A stretch of 64,000 nt of DNA from Frateuria hangzhouensis (GTDB taxonomy: Bacteria > Pseudomonadota > Gammaproteobacteria > Xanthomonadales > Rhodanobacteraceae), in assembly GCF_026410505.1 (NCBI RefSeq), contig NZ_JAPMIU010000011.1, positions 62,001 to 126,000 on the forward strand. Reading direction: 5' to 3'. The position numbers and the translations under genes were made by a program. This document shows positions 52,260 to 61,247 of this stretch, in pieces (position 1 is the stretch's first letter; each line of letters begins with the position of its first letter). The notes under the pieces were generated by a model. It saw only the letters and a program-made list of their open reading frames with translations, searched no databases and was not told the DNA's origin.

Positions 52260-52940
52260 ATGGGCGTTTTTTCGAGAATGAGCGACATCATCAACTCCAA
52301 CATCAACGCGATGCTGGACAAGGCTGAAGAGCCGGAAAAGGTGGTGCGGCTGATCATCCAGGAGATGGAAGACACGCTGGTCGAAGTCCGGTCGGCCGCG
52401 GCGCGCTCGCTCGCCGACCGCAAGGAGCTGGAGCGACGCATGGCCCACGCCGCGCGCGAGACCGATGAGTGGCAACGCCGGGCGGAGCTGGCCATCACCA
52501 AGGGGCGCGACGATCTGGCCAAGGCGGCACTTGCCGAAAAGAAGCATACGGAGAGCGCACAGGACGCCCTCAGGGAACATTACGACGAAGTCGAGCTCGG
52601 CCTGGCCAAACTCAACGACGATATCGCCGCGCTGCAAGCGAAGCTGGCCGATGCCAAGCACCGCCAGAATGCGCTCCAGGCCCGCCACCACACGGCCACT
52701 CACCGCCTGAAGGCGCGCAGCCGCACCCACGACGAGCGGATCAACAGCGCGCTGGGACGCTTCGAACACTACGAGCGCAAGCTCGAACACATGGAAGGCA
52801 AGGTCGATGCCTACGACCTGGGCAAACAGCATGACCTCCACCGCGAGTTCGCGGATCTGGAGACCGACGACCACGTCGAGGCCGAGCTGGCTGCGCTGAA
52901 GGAGCGGATGGCGTCGGCAAAGGCGGCCAACCGGGATTGA
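52260..52940 (+). CDS. pspA: Phage shock protein A
   Basis: A 226-residue ESCRT-III-like membrane-stress protein: MGVFSRMSDIINSNINAMLDKAEEPEKVVRL at the N-terminus is the amphipathic helix plus hallmark start, followed by two long coiled coils (DTLVEVRSAAARSLADRKELERRM, then EVELGLAKLNDDIAALQAKL). PspA binds PspF in unstressed cells and moves to damaged inner membrane on stress. GAGGT precedes ATG 52260; an in-frame ATG at 52221 is inferior. First gene of the operon. Confidence 0.95.
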   Translation: MGVFSRMSDIINSNINAMLDKAEEPEKVVRLIIQEMEDTLVEVRSAAARSLADRKELERRMAHAARETDEWQRRAELAITKGRDDLAKAALAEKKHTESAQDALREHYDEVELGLAKLNDDIAALQAKLADAKHRQNALQARHHTATHRLKARSRTHDERINSALGRFEHYERKLEHMEGKVDAYDLGKQHDLHREFADLETDDHVEAELAALKERMASAKAANRD

Positions 52941-53163
52941 GCGCCACGAGCGCGCTTCGGGCGCCCAACCATGGCCAGCCCAGTCGCACCGCGGTGGCTG
53001 ATTGGCCCACACACCGGGCGCTGACTGTGGACCTGACCCGCCACCGCGCGATGCGGCGAAGAGATGTTTTCGGATTTGCGAAACGCAGCCTTCCGGTGGA
53101 TTCCCGCCGCGAAACGCTGGCGACCATCGGACAGGCACAACCATTCAACGGGAGGGACAAGGC

Positions 53164-53442
53164 ATGAACGATTCACGGGACCGGTATCGCCCACGCCGGA
53201 TGTATCGCAATTCGGAACGCGGCGTGATCCTGGGTGCATGCGCAGGACTTGCCGAATGTTTCGATTGGCCCGTGTGGCTGACTCGCGTCGGCGTGCTTGC
53301 CCTGGCCTGGCTCTTCCCGGTGAGCGTCGGGGTGGCCTATATCGTTGCCGGATCGATCATGCCGGAGCGACCGCTGCGCTATTGCGGCAAGGGTGACGAA
53401 CGCAGCTTCTGGCAATCACGGCGCAACGGGGCGGGCGCATGA
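53164..53442 (+). CDS. PspC-domain protein (first of two)
   Basis: A 92-residue protein with a PspC domain: RRMYRNSERGVILGACAGLAECFDWPVWLTRVG, then a membrane helix and a Met-Pro-Glu motif (SIMPERPL). It resembles the N-terminal half of PspC. GGGAGGGACAAGG precedes ATG 53164. It is 223 bp from pspA but on the same strand, and overlaps the second PspC gene (ATGA). Confidence 0.85.
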   Translation: MNDSRDRYRPRRMYRNSERGVILGACAGLAECFDWPVWLTRVGVLALAWLFPVSVGVAYIVAGSIMPERPLRYCGKGDERSFWQSRRNGAGA

Positions 53443-53831
53443 GATACGAACAGGACGGGCGCGCGCAGCGTCTTTATCGCGACCGGCGCGGCGGCAAGCT
53501 CATGGGCGTATGCGCTGGCCTGGCCGACTATGCCGGCTGCAACGTCACCGCCATCCGGGCCCTGGCGATCATCGCGTTGATCTGGTTCGGCGGACTGGCG
53601 CTGATCGCCTACCTCGCACTCGGCTTCATGCTGCCGACCGAGCGCGACGCGCTCTGCGATCGGAACACCGAAGAGGCTTACTGGCGCGCTGCAAGGCGTA
53701 CGGCGGACGAGGTTTACTGCGACGCACGCCACCACGTTCGCGCACTGGACATGACGCGGCGTCACGGGGAAGGTTATGCCACTTCAAGTCAACACCATCT
53801 CGCCCAACAATTTCGCGATCTGGAAGATTAG
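53439..53831 (+). CDS. pspC: PspC-domain protein (second of two)
   Basis: A 130-residue protein with PspC domain RLYRDRRGGKLMGVCAGLADYAGCNVTAIRALAI, a membrane helix and GFMLPTERD, then a soluble tail (TEEAYWRAARRTADEVYCDARHHVRALD) absent from the first copy. It is closer to full-length PspC. In E. coli PspC and PspB form a membrane complex that relieves PspA-PspF inhibition. ATG overlaps the stop of the first PspC gene. Confidence 0.87.
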   Translation: MRYEQDGRAQRLYRDRRGGKLMGVCAGLADYAGCNVTAIRALAIIALIWFGGLALIAYLALGFMLPTERDALCDRNTEEAYWRAARRTADEVYCDARHHVRALDMTRRHGEGYATSSQHHLAQQFRDLED

Positions 53832-53840
53832 GAATCAACG

Positions 53841-54053
53841 ATGGAAAGCGGCCAATTCTTCATTCTCAGCATCATCATCGTCGTCTTTGGCGCCCGCATC
53901 TTCAGGGATCACCTGCGACTGAAACAGAGCCAGCCCCGCGAGAACCCGCATTACCAGGCGCGCATCGACACCCTGGAGCAGCGCGTGAGGACGCTCGAGC
54001 GCATCGTCACCGACAAGGGTTATGACCTCAAGCGGGAGTTCGACAAGCTGTAG
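53841..54053 (+). CDS. pspB: PspB-like membrane protein
   Basis: A 70-residue protein with one N-terminal membrane helix (FFILSIIIVVFGARIF) followed by a charged helix with a leucine-zipper-like pattern (ARIDTLEQRVRTLERIVTDKGYDLKREFDKL). This is the PspB plan (anchor plus cytoplasmic coiled coil). It lies 9 nt after the second PspC gene and completes the psp operon. Confidence 0.83.
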   Translation: MESGQFFILSIIIVVFGARIFRDHLRLKQSQPRENPHYQARIDTLEQRVRTLERIVTDKGYDLKREFDKL

Positions 54054-54173
54054 CCCTGCCGGCAGCCAGCCTCCCGAGGATCATGTCGCCGTGGCCGGAA
54101 CGGGCGACCTTCCGGACATCGAACCGTCATTGCGCCGGTGAGCGCCCCCGCAGCTCGGCGCGTTGCCGCGGCG

Positions 54174-55412
54174 TCAGGCCCGGCCTTCCTCCGCAGCGGC
54201 ATCGCCGGCATGAAGATCGAGCGCGCTCGCGCCCGTATTCACCAACGGCACGAAATTGTCGTCCGGGGTCACTTCGCGCTTGCGGCGCGTGAAGCGATGG
54301 AACGCGTAGGCGGCAAGCGCGCCGTCGAGCACGGCGAACCACACGAACAGCAGTTTCGGGCCGAGCAGGCTCATGAGCGTACCCGCCAGCAGGGGACCGA
54401 GCGCGGAGCCGATGCCGTTGACCAGCAGCACCGTACTGGAGGCCGACAATAGCTCGTCGGCGTGCACGTAATCGACCAGGTGCGCCACGGCGATCGGGTA
54501 CAACGTGAAGCTCATGCCGCCGAAGGCGAAGATCACCACCATCGCCGCGACGCCCTCGGCGCCGGGCAGAAACAGGTTGGTCAGCGCCGCCAGCGCGGCC
54601 ACCGCACTGATCAGCGAAAGCGCCAGGCGCCGGTCGATGCGATCGGAAAACCGCCCCAGCGGCCATTGCAACACCACGCCGCCGGCAATGCCCACGCTCA
54701 CGTACGTGCCGATGCCGCCGAGGTCCAGCCCGCGGGCCGCGGCATACACGGGCAACAACCCCCAGAACGCGCCGAGCGCCAGGCCGGAAAGCAACGCACT
54801 GACCAGCGCGGTCGGCGCCAGCCGGAACAGGTGTGCGATCTGCACCCGGGGTATCGAACGGATGTGCGGCTGCGGTTGGCGGCTCGTCACCACCGGCAGG
54901 CTGGCGGCGCAAAACAGGATCGCCACCACGCAGAACAGCACGAAGCCCTCGCCGCGGATGCGCAGCAACTGCTGCGCCGCCGCGCTGGCACCGAGATTCA
55001 CCATCATGTACACCGCGAACACCGAGCTGCGATGCGCCGGATCGGCCGACGCGTTCAACCAGCTCTCGATGATCGCGTACAGGCCGACCAGCAACAGGCC
55101 CTGCAGCACGCGCAGCACCAACCACAAACCGTACGACGGTTCGAGCGCCTGCACCAGCACCACCAGCGTCACCAGCGCCGTGCAGAACGCGAACGTGCGG
55201 ATGTGCCCGATGCGATGGGTGAGCCGCGGCACCGTGTACGTGCCGACCAGGAATCCGGCGTAATAGGCCGATGTCAGCACGCCGATCATCGCCACCGAGA
55301 AGCCGAGCGTCCGCCCCTCCAGCGCAATGTGGGTATGGAGCAGGCCGACCCCCATCAGCAGGAACACGGTGCTCAACAGCAGCGGCGTAGACGTGCGAAG
55401 GCTGGTCAGCAT
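54174..55412 (-). CDS. MFS transporter
   Basis: A 412-residue major facilitator with 12 predicted membrane helices. The N-half has GTYTVPRLTHRIGHIRTF and YAIIESWLNASADPAHRS; the C-half has GRFSDRIDRRLALS. The layout recalls YcaD/YfkF-like MFS proteins. Substrate unknown. A cytoplasmic tail of about 30 residues follows the last helix. ATG 55412 is the first Met of the natural N-terminus. Confidence 0.88.
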   Translation of the reverse strand: MLTSLRTSTPLLLSTVFLLMGVGLLHTHIALEGRTLGFSVAMIGVLTSAYYAGFLVGTYTVPRLTHRIGHIRTFAFCTALVTLVVLVQALEPSYGLWLVLRVLQGLLLVGLYAIIESWLNASADPAHRSSVFAVYMMVNLGASAAAQQLLRIRGEGFVLFCVVAILFCAASLPVVTSRQPQPHIRSIPRVQIAHLFRLAPTALVSALLSGLALGAFWGLLPVYAAARGLDLGGIGTYVSVGIAGGVVLQWPLGRFSDRIDRRLALSLISAVAALAALTNLFLPGAEGVAAMVVIFAFGGMSFTLYPIAVAHLVDYVHADELLSASSTVLLVNGIGSALGPLLAGTLMSLLGPKLLFVWFAVLDGALAAYAFHRFTRRKREVTPDDNFVPLVNTGASALDLHAGDAAAEEGRA

Positions 55413-56086
55413 CGGCAGGCAGGCGGCGAAAGGGGCAATCGAAACAGCATACTGCCCCGGCCTGCCCCGCTCCGTGACGGCTTGCGGGCCGTGGACGACG
55501 GAAGGCGATGTGCGGCTCTACAAGAACGCCTTGGTTCGCGATCATGCGAAACGAATTCGGCTACGCAACCCCGGTGGTTCGTCAAGGCAGCTTGTGGCAA
55601 CCGAGTATGGAGCCCGTCAGGCCGCGACTCGTCGCTCGAAATAGAAACCGAATGTGCTACGCCAACCAAGCGAGCCAAGCCCCTTCTTGGCGCCCGTTAT
55701 GGAAAACGGCAAAACATCTCGCGCGGCCAGATTCGCTTCGCGACAACACGGCGACCAAGCGCTGGTACGAGCCCGGAAGCACCACCTCGTCGTCCTCAAG
55801 GCGGTCGCGCACAGCTTGCTCACGCTTGCTACCACCTACTTCACGAGGGCACGCATCCTTGGATTCGGTGCGCCCCGTCGGCTGATTCCATGGCGAGCGA
55901 AGGTCGGAACGCCCGAGGTGTGGCCCTCGAGCCTGCCCCTCCCCAAATGGTCGCGTCCCGCCGGCGCCCCACGTTGCGAGCAGGAACGCGCGAACTGACC
56001 ACAACGTGTGAACCGCCGAGCCCGCGACTCCGTGCCGACTAGTTGAGAAGATGGAACCGCCTTCGGCCCGGCCCGCCACGAGCCGC
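55413..56086. other. 674-bp gene-poor region of lower GC
   Basis: No open frame here has a credible start, length and composition. The stretch 55500-56040 is visibly less GC-rich than its neighbours and has many CAA, GAA and TTG triplets. It may be a decayed insertion or gene remnant, but I can recognise no family in any frame. Confidence 0.5.
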
Positions 56087-56695
56087 TCAGCGCCGGCGAT
56101 AACGCTGCATTTTCTCGGCGGTTCCGCAGGTTTCCATGGCGCACCAGCGGCGGCGCCCATTCTTGGTGGTGTCGAGGAACAGCCAACCGCAGGAGGTGGT
56201 GTTGGCGCAGCGGCGAAGGCGCGAGACGTTCGGACCGCCGAGCAGGTCGAGTGCGTCGAGCGCGATGCGCTTGAGGGGCAGTCGTGCATCGCGCGCATCG
56301 GCGCGCCAGTGCATCTGGCCGTCCGCACCCAGCGCCTGGCTGGCCCAGGCTTCGTGCAGCCAGCGATCGAGCCCGCGCACCGCCTCGGCCGGCGGCGACA
56401 AACCGTCGATCCGTGCAGCGAACAGCGCATGCAGGCACTCGCGCAGGGCAACCACCTCGCGCATCAACGCGGCTCGCGCGTGCACGGCACGCGGCGCGTG
56501 AACGCCATCGCCCGGACCCAGCGCGCCAGCGCGCTCGCTCCATGCGATGAAGCGCTGCGCGTCCTGCACGTAGTCCTCCACGTCCACGGCATAGCGGTCG
56601 TGGATGGTATTGACGAAGTCCAGGCACAGGCGCCCGCCGTCCAGCCGGGCGGCGGCAACCGATCGTGGCGTCGAAGGCGGATGCGTGGGCGACAT
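56087..56695 (-). CDS. CGNR zinc-finger / ABATE-domain regulator
   Basis: A 202-residue protein. LCLDFVNTIHDR at the start opens the stress-response ABATE region; RRCANTTSCGWLFLDTTKN then RRRWCAMETCGTAEK forms the C-terminal CGNR-type zinc finger (here the last motif reads CGTAEK). Such proteins are taken as transcriptional regulators. It diverges from the membrane protein at 56791 with a 95-bp shared promoter region and probably controls it. Confidence 0.85.
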   Translation of the reverse strand: MSPTHPPSTPRSVAAARLDGGRLCLDFVNTIHDRYAVDVEDYVQDAQRFIAWSERAGALGPGDGVHAPRAVHARAALMREVVALRECLHALFAARIDGLSPPAEAVRGLDRWLHEAWASQALGADGQMHWRADARDARLPLKRIALDALDLLGGPNVSRLRRCANTTSCGWLFLDTTKNGRRRWCAMETCGTAEKMQRYRRR

Positions 56696-56790
56696 GCGGT
56701 CCTGCTCGATACTCCGGCCCGGATCATGATTACCGTCTAAACGATCATAACTGGTAGCATGCCTGCCGACACAGGCGACGAGGCTCACGC

Positions 56791-58152
56791 ATGATGCCCC
56801 AACCGGCTGCATCGACGGCACCAGCGAACGACCCGACACAACGCAGGTTGATGGCCGGCATCGGCATCGTGACGCTGCTGGTACTGGTGATCATGATCGC
56901 CGAGCTGGCCATCGGCGGCCGCCCCGATCCGGCGCCGCTTCGCGCCGCATCCACCTTGCTCGACGGTCCCTGGCGGTTCCACGTCGGCGACGATCCGGGC
57001 TGGGCGGCTCCGGACATGGAGGACAGCCGGTGGGAAACGATGGACATGACCGCCCCGGCAGGCAGCCATGACGGCGACGTGGGCCTGCCCGACTACGTGG
57101 GCGGGTGGATGGCGCACGGCCATCCGGGCTATCACGGCTACGCCTGGTATCGACGCACGGTCACGATTCCGGCCGGCGACGTGTCGTGGGCCATCCTCGG
57201 GCCGACGCTGGTCGAGGACGGCTACGAACTGTATTGGAACGGCCGGTTGCTGGGCGGTTCGGGTCGGCTTGGCCCCGACCCGCACCTGGTCGGCACGCGG
57301 CCGCTGCAGTTCGCCCTGCCCGCCGGCGCGGAGGGAACCACCGGCGTGCTCGCCATCCGCACCTATATGCTCCCCAGCTCCGCTACCAGCGCGGAAGGCG
57401 GCGGCATGCACACCCCGCCGATTCTCGCGCCGCAGCCCGCGGCCGATGCGCTTCACCGCGCGCAATGGCAGCGCACCATCGCCGGCTATATCGTCGACGC
57501 GGTGGAACCGGCGGCGATGCTGGCGCTCATCGGCCTGGCGCTGGTGTATGGGTCCCGCAGCCGCCACAAGGCGTTTCTGGCATTCGCCTGTGTCGCGCTG
57601 GCACTTACCGCGGCCAGGCGCCTCAACAATGCGATCGTCTCGTGGACCGACCTGCAGGATCTGACCACGTACGTCTGGCTTGCGTCGGTGATGTGGATCC
57701 CGATGATCAGCGCCTGGCTGCTGGCCTGGAACCGCTGGTGCCGGCCCGCGTGGCGGAGCATCGATGTGCTGGCCGTCGCGTTGGGCATCGCCGGCATCGT
57801 CGGCGTCCTGGGCCACCAGGCGACCTGGACGAGCGTCAGCCGCCTGGGCTCGATCGCACTGTTCGTCGTGATCGCCGTACGCATCGCCCGCAGCGGCCCG
57901 ATGCGTGTCCTAGCGCTCGCCGCGCTGGCCTCGATCGTCGCCGCACTGTTCGGCGCCGAACTGCTCGCCCCCCTCGGCGTGCCGGGCATCTGGTTCCCGT
58001 TCAACATCGGCGTGTCCCGCACGCAGTACATCTACGCGATCAGCATCCCGCTGCTGGCCTTCCTGCTCGTGCGGGACCTGTCGCCACGCGGCGCGCGGGC
58101 GCAAGAAGAGATGGCGCCAGCGGAGGCCGGCGCGCTGGCCGACCTCCGGTAG
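56791..58152 (+). CDS. Membrane protein with extracytoplasmic beta-sandwich and 7-8 helices
   Basis: A 453-residue protein: N-terminal anchor (22-42), an exported domain (about 50-200) with FHVGDDPGWAAPDMEDSRW, WYRRTVTIPAG, GYELYWNGRLLGGSG and AIRTY that looks like a galactose-binding jelly roll, then about seven helices (230-440). This is the layout of 7TMR-DISM sensors without a cytoplasmic signalling domain. Function unknown. GAGG lies near the ATG pair at 56791. Divergent from the CGNR regulator. Confidence 0.75.
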   Translation: MMPQPAASTAPANDPTQRRLMAGIGIVTLLVLVIMIAELAIGGRPDPAPLRAASTLLDGPWRFHVGDDPGWAAPDMEDSRWETMDMTAPAGSHDGDVGLPDYVGGWMAHGHPGYHGYAWYRRTVTIPAGDVSWAILGPTLVEDGYELYWNGRLLGGSGRLGPDPHLVGTRPLQFALPAGAEGTTGVLAIRTYMLPSSATSAEGGGMHTPPILAPQPAADALHRAQWQRTIAGYIVDAVEPAAMLALIGLALVYGSRSRHKAFLAFACVALALTAARRLNNAIVSWTDLQDLTTYVWLASVMWIPMISAWLLAWNRWCRPAWRSIDVLAVALGIAGIVGVLGHQATWTSVSRLGSIALFVVIAVRIARSGPMRVLALAALASIVAALFGAELLAPLGVPGIWFPFNIGVSRTQYIYAISIPLLAFLLVRDLSPRGARAQEEMAPAEAGALADLR

Positions 58153-58401
58153 GCCGCGCGGCAAGCCAACTGCACGCACGCGCCCGTCGTCGCGGATCCC
58201 GTACCGCCGATCACCATCAGGCCGGACGATCCGGGCGTGGTCGAAAGACAACTGCCACATTCTTTTCGACCCGAGCTCGATCAGGTCGACGAGGCCGGCA
58301 ACTACATGGGCAACCGTGTGTGGATCGTGGATACGCGAACCCACGCGATCACCAAGGTGGCCCGCGGCGAGCCCACGGCGACGAGCTGGTACGAACCGTA
58401 A
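58153..58401 (+). pseudogene. Possible 3' fragment of a secreted-protein gene
   Basis: Directly after the TAG at 58150 the same frame stays open for 82 codons to TAA 58399. Its second half looks like a real protein end (DEAGNYMGNRVWIVDTRTHAITKVARGE, then TSWYEP). The only start is GTG 58237 with no ribosome site, so a truncated gene is more likely than a 54-residue protein. It could alternatively be the decayed tail of the preceding gene. The remaining gap to 58533 holds nothing I can support. Confidence 0.35.
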
Positions 58402-58533
58402 CAGCGAGCACCTTGAACGGCAGGTTGCCAGGGAAGGCACCTGGCCTGCCTCTGCCGAAGGCGGCCAAAAGGCCAGATGGCGTGACCGAGCCCGGGTTCG
58501 TTCCCGCCCCTTTTTTGGATGGCCCGGTTGCGC

Positions 58534-59247
58534 TCAGGCGCGCGCCAGATACACCGACTGCGTGAACGGCCGGCCCAGCAGCGGATTGTCGAACGTCACC
58601 GACTCGGCCCAGGCCTCGGCGAACACGCCAGCCAGCCGCTCGGTGAAGGCAGGGTCGGGGCGGTCGTTGGACCACAACCCGAAGATACCGCCGGGCTTGA
58701 GATGCCGGCTTAGCGCGTGCAGACCCTCGGGCCGATAGAAGCTGGTGCTGCGCGCGTCCAGCAGCGCCTCGGGCGAATGGTCGATGTCGAGCAGGATGGC
58801 GTCGAAAAGCCGGCCCGGCCGGCGCGTGTCGAAACCCTCGGCCGACGCGGCGAGGGCAAAGAAATCGTCCTGCACGAAACTGCAGCGCGGATCACCCGTC
58901 AGCCCCGGGCCCAGCGGCAGCAAGCCGCTGCGGTGCCAGGCGATCACCGGATCGAGATACTCCACTACCGCCATCGACGCCACGCGCGCGTCCTCCAGCA
59001 CGGTGCGCGCGGTGTATCCCAGGCCCAGGCCGCCGACCACCACGTCCAGTGCGTCGCCGTCCCGTGCCGCCAGCCCCAACCGCGCCAACGCCTCTTCCGA
59101 TGCGGTGAACAGACTGGACATGAGGTATTCGTCGCCCAGCTTGATCTCGTAGACCTCGCGCTTGAGCGTCAGCTCCATGCGATGGCGCAGGCTGACCGGC
59201 CCGATCGGCGTGGGGCAGTACGCGAGTTCTTCGAACAGGGGATGCAT
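58534..59247 (-). CDS. Spermidine-synthase-like SAM-dependent protein
   Basis: A 237-residue protein with a class I Rossmann fold: DVVVGGLGLGYTARTVLED (glycine motif), MAVVEYLDPVIAWHR (acidic residue binding ribose), and FDAILLDIDHSPEALLD where spermidine synthases have their catalytic Asp. It lacks the N-terminal beta-sheet domain of true SpeE in full. It may be an aminopropyl- or methyltransferase. ATG 59247 is preferred to TTG 59259. Confidence 0.78.
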   Translation of the reverse strand: MHPLFEELAYCPTPIGPVSLRHRMELTLKREVYEIKLGDEYLMSSLFTASEEALARLGLAARDGDALDVVVGGLGLGYTARTVLEDARVASMAVVEYLDPVIAWHRSGLLPLGPGLTGDPRCSFVQDDFFALAASAEGFDTRRPGRLFDAILLDIDHSPEALLDARSTSFYRPEGLHALSRHLKPGGIFGLWSNDRPDPAFTERLAGVFAEAWAESVTFDNPLLGRPFTQSVYLARA

Positions 59248-59564
59248 GGAAGCGGCCAATGCCGTGAGCGCCTTGCAGCATAGATGATCGGTCGCGGTCG
59301 CTCACCAAGGGGGCAGCAGCGCCGGGCCAGGCTCTGAGCAGGCCGGCGGGATCAGCGTCGACTTTCCCGGCAAAGTGCATGCTGGCCTCGGCCTTTGACG
59401 GGAATTGAGTGAACCCCGCCTCGTTTCGCGCCAATGGGACACGCCACCCGTTGCTGCATTGTTGACTTGGCCATCACGCCATCGGATGGTCCGGAAACGG
59501 CAGCAGCTTGACGTCGGCGGTCCGCCGAACAGAGCGCCGTGGCCCTCCCCTTACCGGAGCATCG
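59248..59564. other. Intergenic region without a supported gene
   Basis: A 317-bp divergent region between the spermidine-synthase-like gene and a lipoprotein gene. I see no operator, terminator or credible small gene; both promoters must lie here. Confidence 0.45.
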
Positions 59565-59948
59565 ATGGTGAAGACCCGCTTCCTGATCGCCGCACCCGCC
59601 CTGCTCGCCCTTGCCGCCTGCCAGACCATCGGCAAGCTCACCGTCCACGATTACACCGCCGCCAACGGCGAACACGTGATGATCGGCCAGGCGGCACCCG
59701 ACAGCGCCTACCAGTGCAGGCCCATCACCCGCGAGAAGGAAGCCTGGGGCCTGACCGCAAACATGGACGAGGCGGCCGCGATGGAGCGCATGCGTGAGGT
59801 GGCGCTCGAGAAGATGCCCGAGAAGCACGCCAACTACGGCTACCTCATCAAGCCCGGCAACACCAGCGTCATGGGCTTCAACGTCAATGCGTTCGACGAT
59901 GCAGAGATCGCCTACTACCGCTGCGACGCACTGCCCTCGTCAAAGTAA
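59565..59948 (+). CDS. Small lipoprotein, unknown function
   Basis: A 127-residue protein with a lipobox LAAC after a hydrophobic signal. Mature part: ANGEHVMIGQAAPDSAYQCRP, a helix with MERMREVALEKMPEKHANYGYL, and AYYRCDAL at the end; two Cys (in YQCRP and YYRCD) may form a disulfide. GGAG lies 7 nt before ATG 59565. No family is recognised. Confidence 0.75.
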   Translation: MVKTRFLIAAPALLALAACQTIGKLTVHDYTAANGEHVMIGQAAPDSAYQCRPITREKEAWGLTANMDEAAAMERMREVALEKMPEKHANYGYLIKPGNTSVMGFNVNAFDDAEIAYYRCDALPSSK

Positions 59949-59990
59949 ACATCTGCCCGGCGCCGCTGCAGGCCTTCATCTGCCAGGCGC

Positions 59991-60040
59991 AAAGGGAACG
60001 GAGGGGATCAGGCCCGATTCAATTTCCTCCGTTCCCTTTT
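59991..60040. terminator. Bidirectional hairpin with a dispersed AAAGGGAACGGAGG motif
   Basis: AAAGGGAACGGAGG (59991-60004) and CCTCCGTTCCCTTT (60026-60039) are a perfect 14-bp inverted repeat followed by T, between convergent genes. A related half-site (AACTTCCTCCGTCCCCTTTA) lies at 63716-63735. It can end both transcripts. Confidence 0.7.
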
Positions 60041-60049
60041 ATCGATTCC

Positions 60050-60529
60050 TCAGTCGCAGCCGGACCGCTCCACGGACCAGGTCACGTTCTGGACCTTCCA
60101 CTGCCCGGCCTCGCGCACCAGATCGAAATGCTGGTAGCCGCAGTGCGCCACCTTGCCGTCGACCGCGAAGCTGTAGCGCCCCCAGACCACCGCCATGCCT
60201 CCCCGCACCCGCACCAGCGGATCGTGCATGCGCTCTTCGTAGCGTTCCGGCCCGGGCGTCGCCTCGGCATAGGCGCCGAGGGCAACATTGCGCACATCCA
60301 CACGGCCGTCGTCTTGGTGGAAGAGCACGGTGGCCGTTCCGCTCTGCCGCAGGTACCGGCGTGTGCCATCTTCGTCACGGGCGGAGACCGCCGCGAGCAT
60401 AGCATCCACGACATCCAGCACGGCCTGCTCGTCGATCGCGCGTGGCGCGGCAGGCGAGGGAGCAGCGACCACTTGAAGGGTCATCGCAAGGATCACGAAA
60501 GCGGAGGCAAGTACGGAGCGCGTGGGCAT
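60050..60529 (-). CDS. Secreted SnoaL/DUF4440-like protein
   Basis: A 159-residue protein with a signal peptide and an NTF2-like cone fold pattern: IDEQAVLDVVDAMLAAVSARDEDGTRRYL, DVRNVALGAYA, GGMAVVWGRYSFAVDG and VREAGQWKVQNVTWSVER. Such domains act as small-molecule-binding or isomerase units. Substrate unknown. Start ATG 60529. Confidence 0.75.
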   Translation of the reverse strand: MPTRSVLASAFVILAMTLQVVAAPSPAAPRAIDEQAVLDVVDAMLAAVSARDEDGTRRYLRQSGTATVLFHQDDGRVDVRNVALGAYAEATPGPERYEERMHDPLVRVRGGMAVVWGRYSFAVDGKVAHCGYQHFDLVREAGQWKVQNVTWSVERSGCD

Positions 60530-60581
60530 AGCGGTTACCGGGTAGGCCAAGCTCGTCGTTCGGCCGGCTTGTTTATTTCGC

Positions 60582-60983
60582 TCAGCCGGGCAGCTGATCG
60601 AACTGCGGCAGGCCGTCGGTGATGGAAAACCAGGGCGCTTTCGACCCACAGTAGATGTGCAGCTCCGGCGTACGGGTGGGCGCCTCGTCCAGTATCCCCA
60701 GGCGAACGACGTACCGGTCCAGCTGCAGCTTGTGCGAGAACAGGCTCGATCCGCACTGCCCGCAGAACGCCAGCTCGGTCTGCCCGGACTTGCGGTATCG
60801 GCTTATCCGCTCTTCGCCAGCAGTAACCTTCAAGTCGGTGGCGGCAACCATCCCGCCGGAGGCGAATGCCGACCCCGTCCACTTGCGGCACTCCGAGCAG
60901 TGGCAGTAGCCCAGGAAGGTGAAGCGGTCGGCGACCTCGATAGTGACCTCACCGCACAGGCACGAACCCTTGAGCGTTTTCAT
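60582..60983 (-). CDS. GFA (glutathione-dependent formaldehyde-activating) domain protein
   Basis: A 133-residue CENP-V/GFA zinc protein. KGSCLCGEVTIEV, YCHCSECRKWTGSAFA and FCGQCGSSLF hold the Cys ligands of two zinc sites. True Gfa condenses glutathione with formaldehyde, but most members have other or unknown roles. ATG 60983 opens the conserved motif. Confidence 0.9.
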   Translation of the reverse strand: MKTLKGSCLCGEVTIEVADRFTFLGYCHCSECRKWTGSAFASGGMVAATDLKVTAGEERISRYRKSGQTELAFCGQCGSSLFSHKLQLDRYVVRLGILDEAPTRTPELHIYCGSKAPWFSITDGLPQFDQLPG

Positions 60984-61247
60984 CCGGACCTCGAGCGCAA
61001 GAAGAAGCGGAGTCTAGCGAAGATGGGTCCGAGGGGGTTCCTGGTTGAGGGGCGCGCGCGGCGGCCGATCGCTCGGGCCGGGTTGGAAGGATCGCTGTTG
61101 CAGGCTTTGATCAACAAGGACCGACGAAAAACTCGGGCCATCTCACTCCGCCCCCTTAAGTTGTTATTCCGGCGCTCCGTCCCTTATTCCGACGCCGTCT
61201 AGTCCCGGACTTCGCCCCCTTTGGTCCGGGTTCAACGAAACGGCCGC

